From the NCBI GenBank assembly GCA_031428975.1, contig JANOYR010000211.1:1-29744 (forward strand): a stretch of DNA of 29,744 bases, written 5' to 3'. The notes beneath the pieces were generated by a model. The model was not told where the DNA came from. It made no database searches and saw only the letters and a program-made list of their open reading frames with translations. Every line of letters begins with the position of its first letter. Within the stretch, counting starts at the first letter, position 1. Origin of the DNA: JAAFIP01 sp031428975 (GTDB lineage: Bacteria; Pseudomonadota; Gammaproteobacteria; Burkholderiales; Burkholderiaceae_C). Positions 14,900 through 22,999 of this stretch are shown here, piece after piece. The position numbers and the translations under genes are program-made.

Positions 14900-15669
14900 T
14901 TCCATACTTTCCAGGGCGCGGATCCCGATTGCCAAAGCTCCTCAAGATAGGACTTATCACGCAATGTATCCATTGGTTGCCAAAATCCATGGTGCTTGAA
15001 AGCACGTAAGTTATCAGTGCTAGCTAAGCGTTCTAATGGCTCGCGTTCCCAGACACTTTGATCGTTTTCAATTAGACTGATGACTTGCGGAGACAGTACA
15101 AAAAAGCCTCCATTGATCATCGCGCCATCACCCTTAGGTTTTTCGATAAAGCACTTTACAGCGTGACCATCGATGTCTAAGGCTCCAAATCTACCAGGCG
15201 GAATTGTGGCAGTTAGAGTGGCCAATTTGTTGTGCGACTTATGAAAATCTAATAAGTCTGAGATATTAACATCGCTCACTCCGTCACCGTATGTTAGGCA
15301 AAAAGACTCTTCGTCTTGTACATATTGCTCAACACGTTTGAGTCGGCCACCTGTCATTGTGTTTTCGCCAGTGTCGACAAGGGTAACCTTCCATGGCTCT
15401 GCATATTGCTGATGGACTTGCATTTGATTCTGGCGCATGTCAAATGTCACATCAGAAGTATGCAAAAAATAATTCGCAAAATACTCTTTGATCATGTAGC
15501 CCTTGTAGCCACAACAAATCACAAACTCGTTAATGCCATAAGCAGAATACGATTTCATAATGTGCCAAAGTATTGGCTTACAGCCTATTTCGACCATAGG
15601 TTTGGGACGGGTGGAGGTTTCTTCACTGATACGTGTTCCTAACCCGCCGGCAAGAATAACCACTTTCAT
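14896..15669 (-). CDS. rfbF: Glucose-1-phosphate cytidylyltransferase
   Basis: A 257-residue nucleotidyltransferase that makes CDP-glucose from CTP and glucose-1-phosphate, the entry step of the pathway. The N-terminal nucleotide loop is GGLGTR (8-13), followed by RPKPM (21-25) and the metal-binding YGDGVSDVN near 127-135. ALDIDGHAVKCFIEKPKG and INGGFFVL are typical of RfbF. The ATG at 15669 has an AAGG ribosome site six bases upstream. It is the first gene of the island's minus-strand group, 74 bases after the iron-type dehydrogenase. That 74-base gap is AT-rich and could hold a promoter, but no convincing -35/-10 pair was found. Confidence 0.96.
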   Translation of the reverse strand: MKVVILAGGLGTRISEETSTRPKPMVEIGCKPILWHIMKSYSAYGINEFVICCGYKGYMIKEYFANYFLHTSDVTFDMRQNQMQVHQQYAEPWKVTLVDTGENTMTGGRLKRVEQYVQDEESFCLTYGDGVSDVNISDLLDFHKSHNKLATLTATIPPGRFGALDIDGHAVKCFIEKPKGDGAMINGGFFVLSPQVISLIENDQSVWEREPLERLASTDNLRAFKHHGFWQPMDTLRDKSYLEELWQSGSAPWKVWK

Positions 15670-15743
15670 CGGAGCCTTCTAAATAAAATTAATACTCAAT
15701 GCTATTTTAGTCTTACTCTTTGCTTGGTTGATGATCTTCTAAG

Positions 15744-16880
15744 TTACATTGAAGCTTCGATCATCTCGATGTAATCTGTATCTGAAGCCACACGCGGATT
15801 TGTTTTGTGGCAATGGTCTGCCATCGCCCCTCGTATAATTTGTGGGAAATCACCAGCCGCAACCTTGAGTGATCGCAAACCCGTAGGAAGACCAAGCCTT
15901 TGGTTCATATCTTTCAGCGCGGCGGCAATTTCCCCTCCGTTGAGTAACTGCATAGCATTTGCCATGCGTTCCAGTCGATTTTCGCGGACTATGGATTCGC
16001 AGGAAGCATTAAATTGAACTACGGCTGGCAAAAACATGGCATTTAGAGTCCCATGGTGCAAAAGCGGATTTACGCCGCCCAAGCTATGGCTTAGCGAATG
16101 CACACACCCCAGCCCTTTTTGAAATGCCATAGCGCCCTGCATGGATGCGCTCATGAGCTGAAAGCGAGCTTCGCGGTCAGAGCCGTCGCGAGTTGCGCGC
16201 TCGATGTGCGCCCAGCCGCGTGCCAAACCGTCTAGCGCAATGCCGTCTGCGGGAGGATTGAACGCAGCAGACATGAAGGTCTCCATGCAATGCGCTATGG
16301 CGTCCATCCCGGTGGCGGCAGTGAGTTTGGCTGGCAAACCTAGCGTGAGCTCGGGGTCGCAAATAGCAGACTTGGGCACAAGATGCCAAGAGTGAAACCC
16401 CAGCTTCCGGTGGTCGTCGACAATCAAAATCGCTCCACGCGCCACTTCGCTACCAGTACCACTGGTGGTGGGGATGGCGATGATGGGGGCTACCGCTTCA
16501 GAAATTAATGCAGAACCACCTTCGATGGTGGCATAGCGCGCCAGAGGGCCTTCATGGGTTGCAGCAATGGCAATGCCTTTGGCGCAATCAATTGAAGAGC
16601 CTCCGCCTAATGCGATCAAGCCATCGCAATGTAGCTGCTGGTAAGCAGCTGCACCAGCCCTCACTGCTTGCTCTGTAGGGTTTGAGGGGGTTTGGTCGAA
16701 TACCGCAGCATCGAGCTGCCCCAATGCTTTCAATGCAGTATCTACGATACCCGCAGCCCTTACACCAGCGTCAGTAACGATCAAAGGCCGTGTGATGCCC
16801 ACCCTTTGGCACTCGGCTTTAAGTAGAGAAATTGAACCATAGTCAAAATTAATGTGGGTGACGTAGTAGATATAAGCCAT
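15744..16880 (-). CDS. Iron-containing (group III) alcohol dehydrogenase
   Basis: A 378-residue NAD(P)-dependent dehydrogenase of the Fe-ADH family. The N-terminus MAYIYYVTHINFDYGS and the nucleotide motif GGGSSIDCAKG (92-102) are typical, with the PTTSGTGSEV block at 137-146. The metal ligands are D193 and H197 in GMDAIAHCMET, H261 in HSLSH and H275 in LLHHGTLNAM, with spacing as in lactaldehyde reductase (FucO). The substrate is not evident. Close relatives act on butanol, 4-hydroxybutyrate or lactaldehyde-like aldehydes. It lies upstream of rfbF on the same strand but is more GC-rich than the island, so it may be a chromosomal neighbour rather than part of the sugar pathway. It is divergent from the O-antigen ligase gene. 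Confidence 0.92.
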   Translation of the reverse strand: MAYIYYVTHINFDYGSISLLKAECQRVGITRPLIVTDAGVRAAGIVDTALKALGQLDAAVFDQTPSNPTEQAVRAGAAAYQQLHCDGLIALGGGSSIDCAKGIAIAATHEGPLARYATIEGGSALISEAVAPIIAIPTTSGTGSEVARGAILIVDDHRKLGFHSWHLVPKSAICDPELTLGLPAKLTAATGMDAIAHCMETFMSAAFNPPADGIALDGLARGWAHIERATRDGSDREARFQLMSASMQGAMAFQKGLGCVHSLSHSLGGVNPLLHHGTLNAMFLPAVVQFNASCESIVRENRLERMANAMQLLNGGEIAAALKDMNQRLGLPTGLRSLKVAAGDFPQIIRGAMADHCHKTNPRVASDTDYIEMIEASM

Positions 16881-16959
16881 AGATGGAGCGATGGTGATTT
16901 TAAAAGTCTAGGTTACAGTCCGTAAATCATGCCTCAAACCAACGACAATACACGGTTTA

Positions 16960-16987
16960 TTGCTATTCACGTGAACCTTTGCATTAT
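16960..16987 (+). promoter_or_regulatory. Possible promoter of the O-antigen-ligase-like gene
   Basis: TTGCTA (16960-16965) and CATTAT (16982-16987) are spaced by 16 bases in the divergent gap between the dehydrogenase and the ligase genes. Each matches four of six consensus bases. Transcription would begin near 16994 and give a short leader to the ATG at 17029. Confidence 0.3.
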
Positions 16988-17028
16988 GCATGGTCTGCCA
17001 AGTTGCGAATTTACTTTATTTATTGAAC

Positions 17029-19323
17029 ATGGCTAAGAAAAAACGCAGTCAATCAACAACTATTCCTCTGGTAATCGACAGTTCGAGCGAAACGCTGTCC
17101 AATTCCAACGCGCGGGGCTCAGTGACTGGGGTGGTTACGCAGGATCGGAAAATCAATTCAAAAACCAGTAGTGCAGAGTTTGCAATGCCGATTGAGTTGG
17201 GCAAAGGTGACTGGACTGCAATCTTGTTGGCACTGATGATGTTTTTCGCGCCCGCTTTGGGCGTGCCGCACGAGATGATGCTGCAAGACACCCTTAAGTC
17301 GATCATCGTTGCTTTTTTTGTTTTGGGCGCCGCGCTGCTTTTATTTTGGAGTCAGCGCAACCGGCGCGATGCTTTTCGCTGGCACGGGGTGATGTGGTTA
17401 CCCATAATGCTCACCGCCTACGCTTTAGTGGGTATGTATTGGGCGCATACTTTTTTGTCTGGTGTAGAAGCGATTCGCTGGTTCATTTTTGCGGTAATGC
17501 TCTGGTTAACCATTAATAGCATCAGCCGCGACAAATTTGCCACACTGTCTTGGGGTATCCATTTAGGCGCACTGGGCGTGGCCATGTGGGGTTTGGCGCA
17601 GGCATGGTTTGACCTTAAGTACATACCGCAAGGCCCGAATCCTGCCTCTACTTTTGTCAATCGTAACTTTGCGGCTGAGTTTATGGGCTGTACGGTGGCT
17701 TTTTCTGGATATTTACTGCTCAGCAGCAAGCAACGAATTACGCTGGCATTTCTTGCATTCACAGCAGCTTTCAACATCGTTTACATCATGATGTGCGGCA
17801 CACGTTCTGCACTGGTGGGTACAGCTGCTAGCTTTGTTACTTTTGCTATTGTTGCTGTAGTTTATCGAAAGCAGTTGGTTTACACCACATGGGACAGTGG
17901 AAAAAGAATATTGGTGATCGGATTATTTTTATCAACCTTATTTGGTCTTGGCCTTGTTAAAATGGGTAACGCAGCGATGCTTGCTGAAAATGCTTCGGAA
18001 GGACGTGGAACTTTCGCTTTAGAGCGTGGCTTTAATCGCGCCAAACAAATTAAAGTTGGCGATGGCTCGCTAGGTGTTCGTTTTGTTATGTGGAGAGCAA
18101 CACAACGAATCATTGAGCAAAGACCATTCAGCGGGGTCGGACCTGGTACTTGGGAGGCCGCCCTTCCTCTTTACCAAGCCGAAGGATCTCAGCTTGAAAC
18201 AGACTACTACGTCCACAACGAATTGCTGCAGTTGCTTGCGGAGTACGGAATAGTCGGTTGGGTATTTTTAATTTGGCTATTTGCATACTTGCTCGCTGCA
18301 TTTTGGCGCACTTTGCGCAATCGATCCGCAGAAGGCATGAGCGAAGGGCCGCTGCGGGTTACCGCTTTGTGTAGCCTACTGGCTTTGATGATCGTAAGTA
18401 ATATTGGTTTCCCGTGGCGATTGGCGGCTACGGGTGCGATGTTTGCCTTGTGCCTCGGAGTTCTGGCGGCATCGGATGCTCGCTTAGGTTATCGAGGATT
18501 TTTTTCAACTACTCGGATTGTCTGGCAACCTGTATATTCGCAAATAGGTGCGGTATTCATGATGTTGTGCCTCGCGCTTGCAGCCTTCATCACGCAGCAA
18601 GCAGCAGAATGTGAAGACAAAATCGTACGTTCCGTCAAAATGGCGCTGACTATTTCGCAAAGTGGAGATTTCAACAACCCTAAATGGGACAAAACCAAAG
18701 TTGAAATGCTCAAGCTGATCAAAGAAGGCACTGACATCAACCCGCATTACCGCAAAATCACGCCCATGGTGGCCGATGAGCTGGCCAAGTGGGGTGACTG
18801 GAAAAATGCGGTTTGGGTCTGGGAGTCGGTGGTTTCTTCGCGCCCATACGTGGTAGCTTTGATGAGTAATATTGCGCGTGGCTATGCGCAAATGGGGCAA
18901 AATGAAAAGGCGTTGGCATTTCTAGAGCGGTGTAAAAAAATTCAACCTAAAGCTGCAGGTGTGCGTTCTTTAGAGGTGATTCTGCTCAGCCGTATGGGCA
19001 AAGAACCACAAGCCTACGAGGCGGTTAAAACCTATTACAAACAACCAGAGACTTTGGATTACGACATGCTCAACGCAGGCTATGTGTTGGCTATTCGCAA
19101 GAGTGATTTCCAGTTTGCGATTGACTTGATGCTTTTACGCAACAAAAATGCGCCAGGTAACGAGGTGGATGCTTGGTTGAAAATCGCCACGGTTTATACC
19201 AACTTTATCAAAGATGAGCCGAAAGCTGTCGATGCCTTTAAACAGGTGATGAAATTTACTAAGCCCGAAGCGCGCGAAGCAACACTCAAGCAAATTCCCG
19301 CTTACTACCACCCTAAACTTTGA
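17029..19323 (+). CDS. O-antigen ligase / Wzy family membrane protein with C-terminal TPR-like domain
   Basis: A 764-residue protein from the ATG at 17029. The frame is open to an ATG at 16990, but MAKKKRS looks like the natural start. About ten to twelve membrane helices follow between residues 62 and 525. Motifs of the O-antigen ligase/polymerase domain are FVNRNFAAEFMG (209-220), GTRSALVGTAAS (257-268), and the large outer-loop stretch RPFSGVGPGTWEAALPLY with H396 in YYVHNELLQLLAEYG, where a histidine and arginines are functionally important in WaaL-type enzymes. The last 220 residues are soluble and helical with TPR-like repeats (ARGYAQMGQNEKALAFLERC). The protein may ligate O-antigen to lipid A-core, polymerise a polysaccharide or glycosylate protein (PglL-like). 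The sequence does not decide between these. Confidence 0.88.
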   Translation: MAKKKRSQSTTIPLVIDSSSETLSNSNARGSVTGVVTQDRKINSKTSSAEFAMPIELGKGDWTAILLALMMFFAPALGVPHEMMLQDTLKSIIVAFFVLGAALLLFWSQRNRRDAFRWHGVMWLPIMLTAYALVGMYWAHTFLSGVEAIRWFIFAVMLWLTINSISRDKFATLSWGIHLGALGVAMWGLAQAWFDLKYIPQGPNPASTFVNRNFAAEFMGCTVAFSGYLLLSSKQRITLAFLAFTAAFNIVYIMMCGTRSALVGTAASFVTFAIVAVVYRKQLVYTTWDSGKRILVIGLFLSTLFGLGLVKMGNAAMLAENASEGRGTFALERGFNRAKQIKVGDGSLGVRFVMWRATQRIIEQRPFSGVGPGTWEAALPLYQAEGSQLETDYYVHNELLQLLAEYGIVGWVFLIWLFAYLLAAFWRTLRNRSAEGMSEGPLRVTALCSLLALMIVSNIGFPWRLAATGAMFALCLGVLAASDARLGYRGFFSTTRIVWQPVYSQIGAVFMMLCLALAAFITQQAAECEDKIVRSVKMALTISQSGDFNNPKWDKTKVEMLKLIKEGTDINPHYRKITPMVADELAKWGDWKNAVWVWESVVSSRPYVVALMSNIARGYAQMGQNEKALAFLERCKKIQPKAAGVRSLEVILLSRMGKEPQAYEAVKTYYKQPETLDYDMLNAGYVLAIRKSDFQFAIDLMLLRNKNAPGNEVDAWLKIATVYTNFIKDEPKAVDAFKQVMKFTKPEAREATLKQIPAYYHPKL

Positions 19324-19326
19324 CCG

Positions 19327-20187
19327 TTAAACCACCAAGTGCTGCTGGCTTATGGTTGGTAGGCTTGGTGCTAGAGGCCAAGTAAGTTCAATAATCTCTA
19401 CGCCAATCCCATCACTAGGTGCATGCTTTGAGTAATTGTGGATGATTAAGGTGCTACTTCTAGTCCCATACGGCTTGGGCTGGTCTCGAAGGTCAATAAA
19501 TACGCTTGATAATGCGCCCTCCAGAGTTGGGTCTATGCCGGTATTGGGCATTTGATTGGCTGGTGCTTGTTCAGAATTTGTGAGTGCCGTCCAAAGCGTA
19601 GATTTGATTTCCTCTATGCCAGTCGATTCGCCTTTTGGCAAACCTAACGCAGAACGCAGTGTTTGGGCAAGACGTTCTGCTTTTGGCCAAGAGGTAGAGA
19701 GACTTGCGTTAGACAGGGTGTAGATCCCCGTTTCAGCCAAAGCTTCACATCGCCAAGGCCAGGCGTTGGTAACGCAATGCCCCTCTTGCACAGATCGGTT
19801 GGATATCCAATGCATATTACGACCTAATTGCTCGCCCACTACTAAATTAAAGCCAGCAAAATCTGCTGACTGCGTTTGAGTTAGCCATTGCGGTACAGTC
19901 AAATCTGACTCCAGCCAGCGCAACACCAACTCGCCACGACTTCTGCCATAGATTCGCGTATCGGATGGGTCGCGTACATTGGTGAGCATTGCTATGCGGC
20001 CACGACGCGTCAAGGCCATCCAACTGCCGCCGCTGCGCAGGTCTCTGCCCCCTACAACAGGTTGGCCTTGGTCACTCGTCCACTCGGACAAAGGTGCCGT
20101 GGGGCGCTCAAAAAATTCATCGCGATTGGCCGCAATGACCAACGGAAAACCAGCATGCATCTTCAAAGCCAGGGCAATCAAGCACAT
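19327..20187 (-). CDS. NRDE family protein (TANGO2-like)
   Basis: A 286-residue protein starting MCLIALAL with the family's name-giving NRDE at residues 21-24 (AANRDEFFERPTAPLSEW). It continues with GGRDLRSGGSWMALTRRGRIAMLTNVRDP, which is strongly conserved from bacteria to animal TANGO2. Cys2 may become an N-terminal nucleophile, but the biochemical function of the family is not established. It begins 21 bases after the ygfZ stop and is probably co-transcribed with it. Its 3' end faces the O-antigen-ligase gene with a gap of three bases and no room for an intrinsic terminator. The C-terminal 40 residues are less well conserved. Confidence 0.9.
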   Translation of the reverse strand: MCLIALALKMHAGFPLVIAANRDEFFERPTAPLSEWTSDQGQPVVGGRDLRSGGSWMALTRRGRIAMLTNVRDPSDTRIYGRSRGELVLRWLESDLTVPQWLTQTQSADFAGFNLVVGEQLGRNMHWISNRSVQEGHCVTNAWPWRCEALAETGIYTLSNASLSTSWPKAERLAQTLRSALGLPKGESTGIEEIKSTLWTALTNSEQAPANQMPNTGIDPTLEGALSSVFIDLRDQPKPYGTRSSTLIIHNYSKHAPSDGIGVEIIELTWPLAPSLPTISQQHLVV

Positions 20188-20208
20188 GCAATTCCCCTAA
20201 CTTTGGAC

Positions 20209-21174
20209 TCAAACATCCGCTAACAGGGAGTAGGGTAATTCAGCTAGGACTAGCGCCGCACCATTGGGGCTGCCCAATTGCAAGCTGGCAGCTCCAGATT
20301 TGGCGGCCTCAACGGCGCTGATTTGCAGACTCACAATCGCGCTGTAGCCGCCGCTAGGGTTGGGGCTTTGTTGCGCCACCATGCCGCATGGCTGGTCTGC
20401 TGCGTTACTTAAATAAACTTCTTGCCCAGTTTCAATCTGCGAACGACTGTGGACTACAAAAGCACGGCGTTTGAGCGTGCCGCGAAACTGGCTGCGGGCC
20501 ACTACCTCTTGGCCCGGATAGCAGCCTTTTTTGAAATTTACACCGCCTACAGACTCGTAATTGAGCATTTGGGGCACAAAAGCATCAGCAATTGGGGCAC
20601 TGATCGTGGCAACCCCTGCCATTACATCCAGCCAATTCCAGTCCTCTAGTGACAATACAGGGGCATCAGGCAAGGCTTGTAAAACCGGTGCTAGCCACAA
20701 CGCACGCGGGAAATAGCTTGTATTTTGCGTCGATGCAGCATCAAAAGGCATCACCACCAAAGTGTTATGAGCATTTTTGACCAATGTCATGGTCAAACCG
20801 TCATAGTTTGCTATTTTTTCAGGAGTATTTTGGAGTAAATCGATCAGCGCTGAGCCTGCGAGGCCACAGAGATGGAAATCCCCCGAGACATCGCTTAGCA
20901 CGCACTTCGCGCGCATCACAAACATCGACAGCCGTTTAAGCGTTGCACTCAGCAGATCAGTAGAGCAAATCAACAAAATCTCGTCATGGCTCGGTTTGAG
21001 CACGATAAAACTTGCGAGCATTCGCCCCTTGGCGGAGCACCAAGCAGCACGGCGCACTTCAGACAGGCCCATCAGCTGGACATCTTGGGTGAGTTGGCCT
21101 TGTAGAAACTTGGCCGCTTCTGCGCCAGCAACGCGGATAATACCCAGTTGGGGTAGGGGTGTAATTCCATTCAT
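20209..21174 (-). CDS. ygfZ: tRNA-modifying / folate-binding protein YgfZ
   Basis: A 321-residue member of the YgfZ/GcvT-like family, a cytoplasmic folate-dependent protein that helps repair or maintain certain iron-sulfur enzymes and affects tRNA modification. The signature K216-G-C-Y-P-G-Q-E (216-223) is intact, with the essential C218, followed by VARSQFRGTLKRR. The N-terminal IRVAGAEAAKFLQGQLTQDV is typical. Residues about 117-140 are encoded by an unusually AT-rich stretch that contains copy 3 of the dispersed element and a perfect hairpin, reading IANYDGLTMTL from residue 121. It is divergent from mltG, a neighbourhood common in Burkholderiales, and leads into the NRDE gene. Confidence 0.94.
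   Translation of the reverse strand: MNGITPLPQLGIIRVAGAEAAKFLQGQLTQDVQLMGLSEVRRAAWCSAKGRMLASFIVLKPSHDEILLICSTDLLSATLKRLSMFVMRAKCVLSDVSGDFHLCGLAGSALIDLLQNTPEKIANYDGLTMTLVKNAHNTLVVMPFDAASTQNTSYFPRALWLAPVLQALPDAPVLSLEDWNWLDVMAGVATISAPIADAFVPQMLNYESVGGVNFKKGCYPGQEVVARSQFRGTLKRRAFVVHSRSQIETGQEVYLSNAADQPCGMVAQQSPNPSGGYSAIVSLQISAVEAAKSGAASLQLGSPNGAALVLAELPYSLLADV
20776..20797. repeat. Perfect 8-bp hairpin inside ygfZ
   Basis: TTTGACCA (20776-20783) and TGGTCAAA (20790-20797) are exact reverse complements around a six-base loop. The hairpin overlaps the right half of copy 3 of the dispersed element and may be the palindromic core of the element in its best preserved form. The other two copies show only traces of it. 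Confidence 0.55.
20782..20814 (-). repeat. Dispersed 33-bp element, copy 3 (in frame inside ygfZ)
   Basis: Read on the minus (coding) strand, the core matches each of the other two copies at 26 of 33 positions without gaps. The first base starts codon 121 of YgfZ and encodes IANYDGLTMTL, in the same element frame as the patatin copy. On the coding strand an A-rich run precedes the core, as in copy 2. Confidence 0.6.
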
Positions 21175-21217
21175 CTGTCTATTATCATCGTGGGTTGTTG
21201 CATTGACAGAAATTTTT

Positions 21218-22273
21218 GTGAAAAGCCTTGTTCCATCCTCCCACTTGACCCCCAGCCAAAAGCGTTTTGTCTCGCATGGAGGGTTTTTGCAGGCTTTCGT
21301 TTGTGCTTTGGTTGCGGTCAGTCTGGCCGCAGTGGCCGCCTATTGGTGGTTACAACATCCGTTGGCTTTGCATGGAGGTGCAGCCAGTATCGACCTGCGA
21401 ATTGAGCCGGGCAGCTCCACGCGCGCAGTTGCCAAAGCGGTGGTAAGCAGTGGCGTGGATACCGATGAACAATTGCTATTTGTATGGTTTAGGCTCTCGG
21501 GATACGCCAAAACGCTCAAAGCAGGTAGCTATGAAATCCCCGTGGGCACTACCCCCCAAACATTGCTAGAAAAACTAGTGCGTGGCGACGAAGCACTGAT
21601 TACCGTGACCATCGTAGAGGGATGGACATTTCGCCAAATCCGGCAAATGCTAGAAAAAACGCAGCATCTAAAGCCCATCACCATTACGCTAACTGAACAA
21701 GAGATCATGCAACGGCTGGGCAAGCCAGGCATTGCCGCCGAAGGCAGATTTTTCCCCGACACCTATGCGGTGGCAAAAGGCAGCAGCGACATGGAGGTGT
21801 TCAGAAGGTCTTTGAAAGCAATGGACAAACAGTTGCAAGCTGCATGGGACACACGCGCCCCTAACATCCCGCTCAAATCCCCAGACGAAGCCCTTACCTT
21901 GGCCAGCATTGTTGAAAAAGAAACCGGAAAACCCAGCGACCGAGCCACCATCGCCGGAGTTTTCAACAATAGGCTACGTATCGGAATGCGCCTTCAAACC
22001 GATCCCACCGTCATCTACGGTATGGGCGAGCGCTACGAAGGTCGGATTCGCAAACGAGACTTACAAACCGACACTCCATGGAATACCTACACCCGAGATG
22101 GCTTGCCCCCCACGCCGATTGCCATGCCTGGCAAAGCATCACTTTTAGCCGCCGTGCAACCAGAAGCAACCCAAGCCTTGTATTTTGTGGCTAGAGGCGA
22201 CGGCAGCAGCCAGTTCAGTGCCAATCTTTTGGAGCACAACCGTGCGGTTAATCAATACATTCGTGGCCAATAG
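21218..22273 (+). CDS. mltG: Endolytic peptidoglycan transglycosylase MltG (YceG-like)
   Basis: A 351-residue inner-membrane lytic transglycosylase that cuts nascent glycan strands and is thought to set their length. One membrane helix lies near 26-45, then the LysM-like region, EGWTFRQIRQML (134-145), EGRFFPDTY (175-183) and the catalytic glutamate E233 in ASIVEKETG. The C-terminal FNNRLRIGMRLQTDPTVIYG and the TPWNTYTRDGLPPTPIAMPG segment are highly conserved. The frame stays open upstream into the antisense of ygfZ, so the start is uncertain. A GTG at 21218 is proposed because it gives the usual length and clears the divergent ygfZ gene. A TTG near 21289 is an alternative. It is followed by tmk after 22 bases, the usual gene order. 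Confidence 0.93.
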   Translation: MKSLVPSSHLTPSQKRFVSHGGFLQAFVCALVAVSLAAVAAYWWLQHPLALHGGAASIDLRIEPGSSTRAVAKAVVSSGVDTDEQLLFVWFRLSGYAKTLKAGSYEIPVGTTPQTLLEKLVRGDEALITVTIVEGWTFRQIRQMLEKTQHLKPITITLTEQEIMQRLGKPGIAAEGRFFPDTYAVAKGSSDMEVFRRSLKAMDKQLQAAWDTRAPNIPLKSPDEALTLASIVEKETGKPSDRATIAGVFNNRLRIGMRLQTDPTVIYGMGERYEGRIRKRDLQTDTPWNTYTRDGLPPTPIAMPGKASLLAAVQPEATQALYFVARGDGSSQFSANLLEHNRAVNQYIRGQ

Positions 22274-22295
22274 CGGGTGCGAATAACCCCAATCT

Positions 22296-22946
22296 ATGCA
22301 AAACAGCATTTTTATCAGTTTTGAAGGCATCGATGGTGCTGGTAAATCCACGCATATTGCTGCACTAGCCGATGCCCTGCGCCATACATTGGAGGGCGCT
22401 GGTCGACACGTGGTGCTGACCCGCGAGCCCGGTGGCACGCCACTGGCGGAGACCTTGCGTGAACTTGTTTTGCACCAAAGTATGGACGCTTTAACTGAAG
22501 CGCTGCTCATATTTGCCGCACGCCGCGACCATCTGCACACGGTAATAGAGCCCGCCCTAGCGCGTGGCGATATTGTTTTGTGTGACCGATTCACTGATGC
22601 CACTTTTGCATACCAAGGGGCGGGTAGGGGGTTTGACTTACAAGTGCTTGGCCAACTTGAGCGTTGGGTACAGGCGCAACCTAACGTGGCGGCCATTCGC
22701 CAGCCTGACATGACGGTATGGTTTGATTTACCAGCGGCAGTGGCGGCGCAGCGTTTGGCCAGTGCACGGGTGCCAGACCGTTTTGAATCGATGCCTGAGG
22801 CCTTTTTTGCTTGCGTTGCAGACGGTTACGCCCAGCGTGCAGCCGCCGCGCCGCAGCGTTTTGCCCGTATCAATGCAGACCAGCCCCCTCAAGCGGTGCG
22901 GCTGCAAGTAATGCAGGCGGTGCGAGATCGGGGCTGGATTGCATGA
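22296..22946 (+). CDS. tmk: Thymidylate kinase
   Basis: A 216-residue dTMP kinase that makes dTDP for DNA synthesis. The P-loop is GIDGAGKST (11-19), the DR(Y/F) motif appears as CDRFTDATFAYQGAGRG, and REPGGTPLAETLRELVL carries the conserved dTMP-binding region. The length agrees with bacterial Tmk. It lies directly after mltG in the order common to proteobacteria. The gene that usually comes next, holB (DNA polymerase III delta-prime subunit), is not found. A SUI1-family gene follows 53 bases later. Confidence 0.96.
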   Translation: MQNSIFISFEGIDGAGKSTHIAALADALRHTLEGAGRHVVLTREPGGTPLAETLRELVLHQSMDALTEALLIFAARRDHLHTVIEPALARGDIVLCDRFTDATFAYQGAGRGFDLQVLGQLERWVQAQPNVAAIRQPDMTVWFDLPAAVAAQRLASARVPDRFESMPEAFFACVADGYAQRAAAAPQRFARINADQPPQAVRLQVMQAVRDRGWIA

Positions 22947-22999
22947 GCACCATCAAGTCATTACTATAAACACCCGCGAATCGGGGGTGAAGCACGCTT

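Noticed and set aside
16990..17028. Earlier ATG for the O-antigen-ligase-like protein
   Set aside because: It adds 13 residues without ribosome site. The ATG at 17029 fits the proposed promoter and a normal start better.
20996..21217. Upstream extension of the mltG frame
   Set aside because: It is antisense to the well-conserved start of ygfZ, and the extra residues do not look like an MltG N-terminus.
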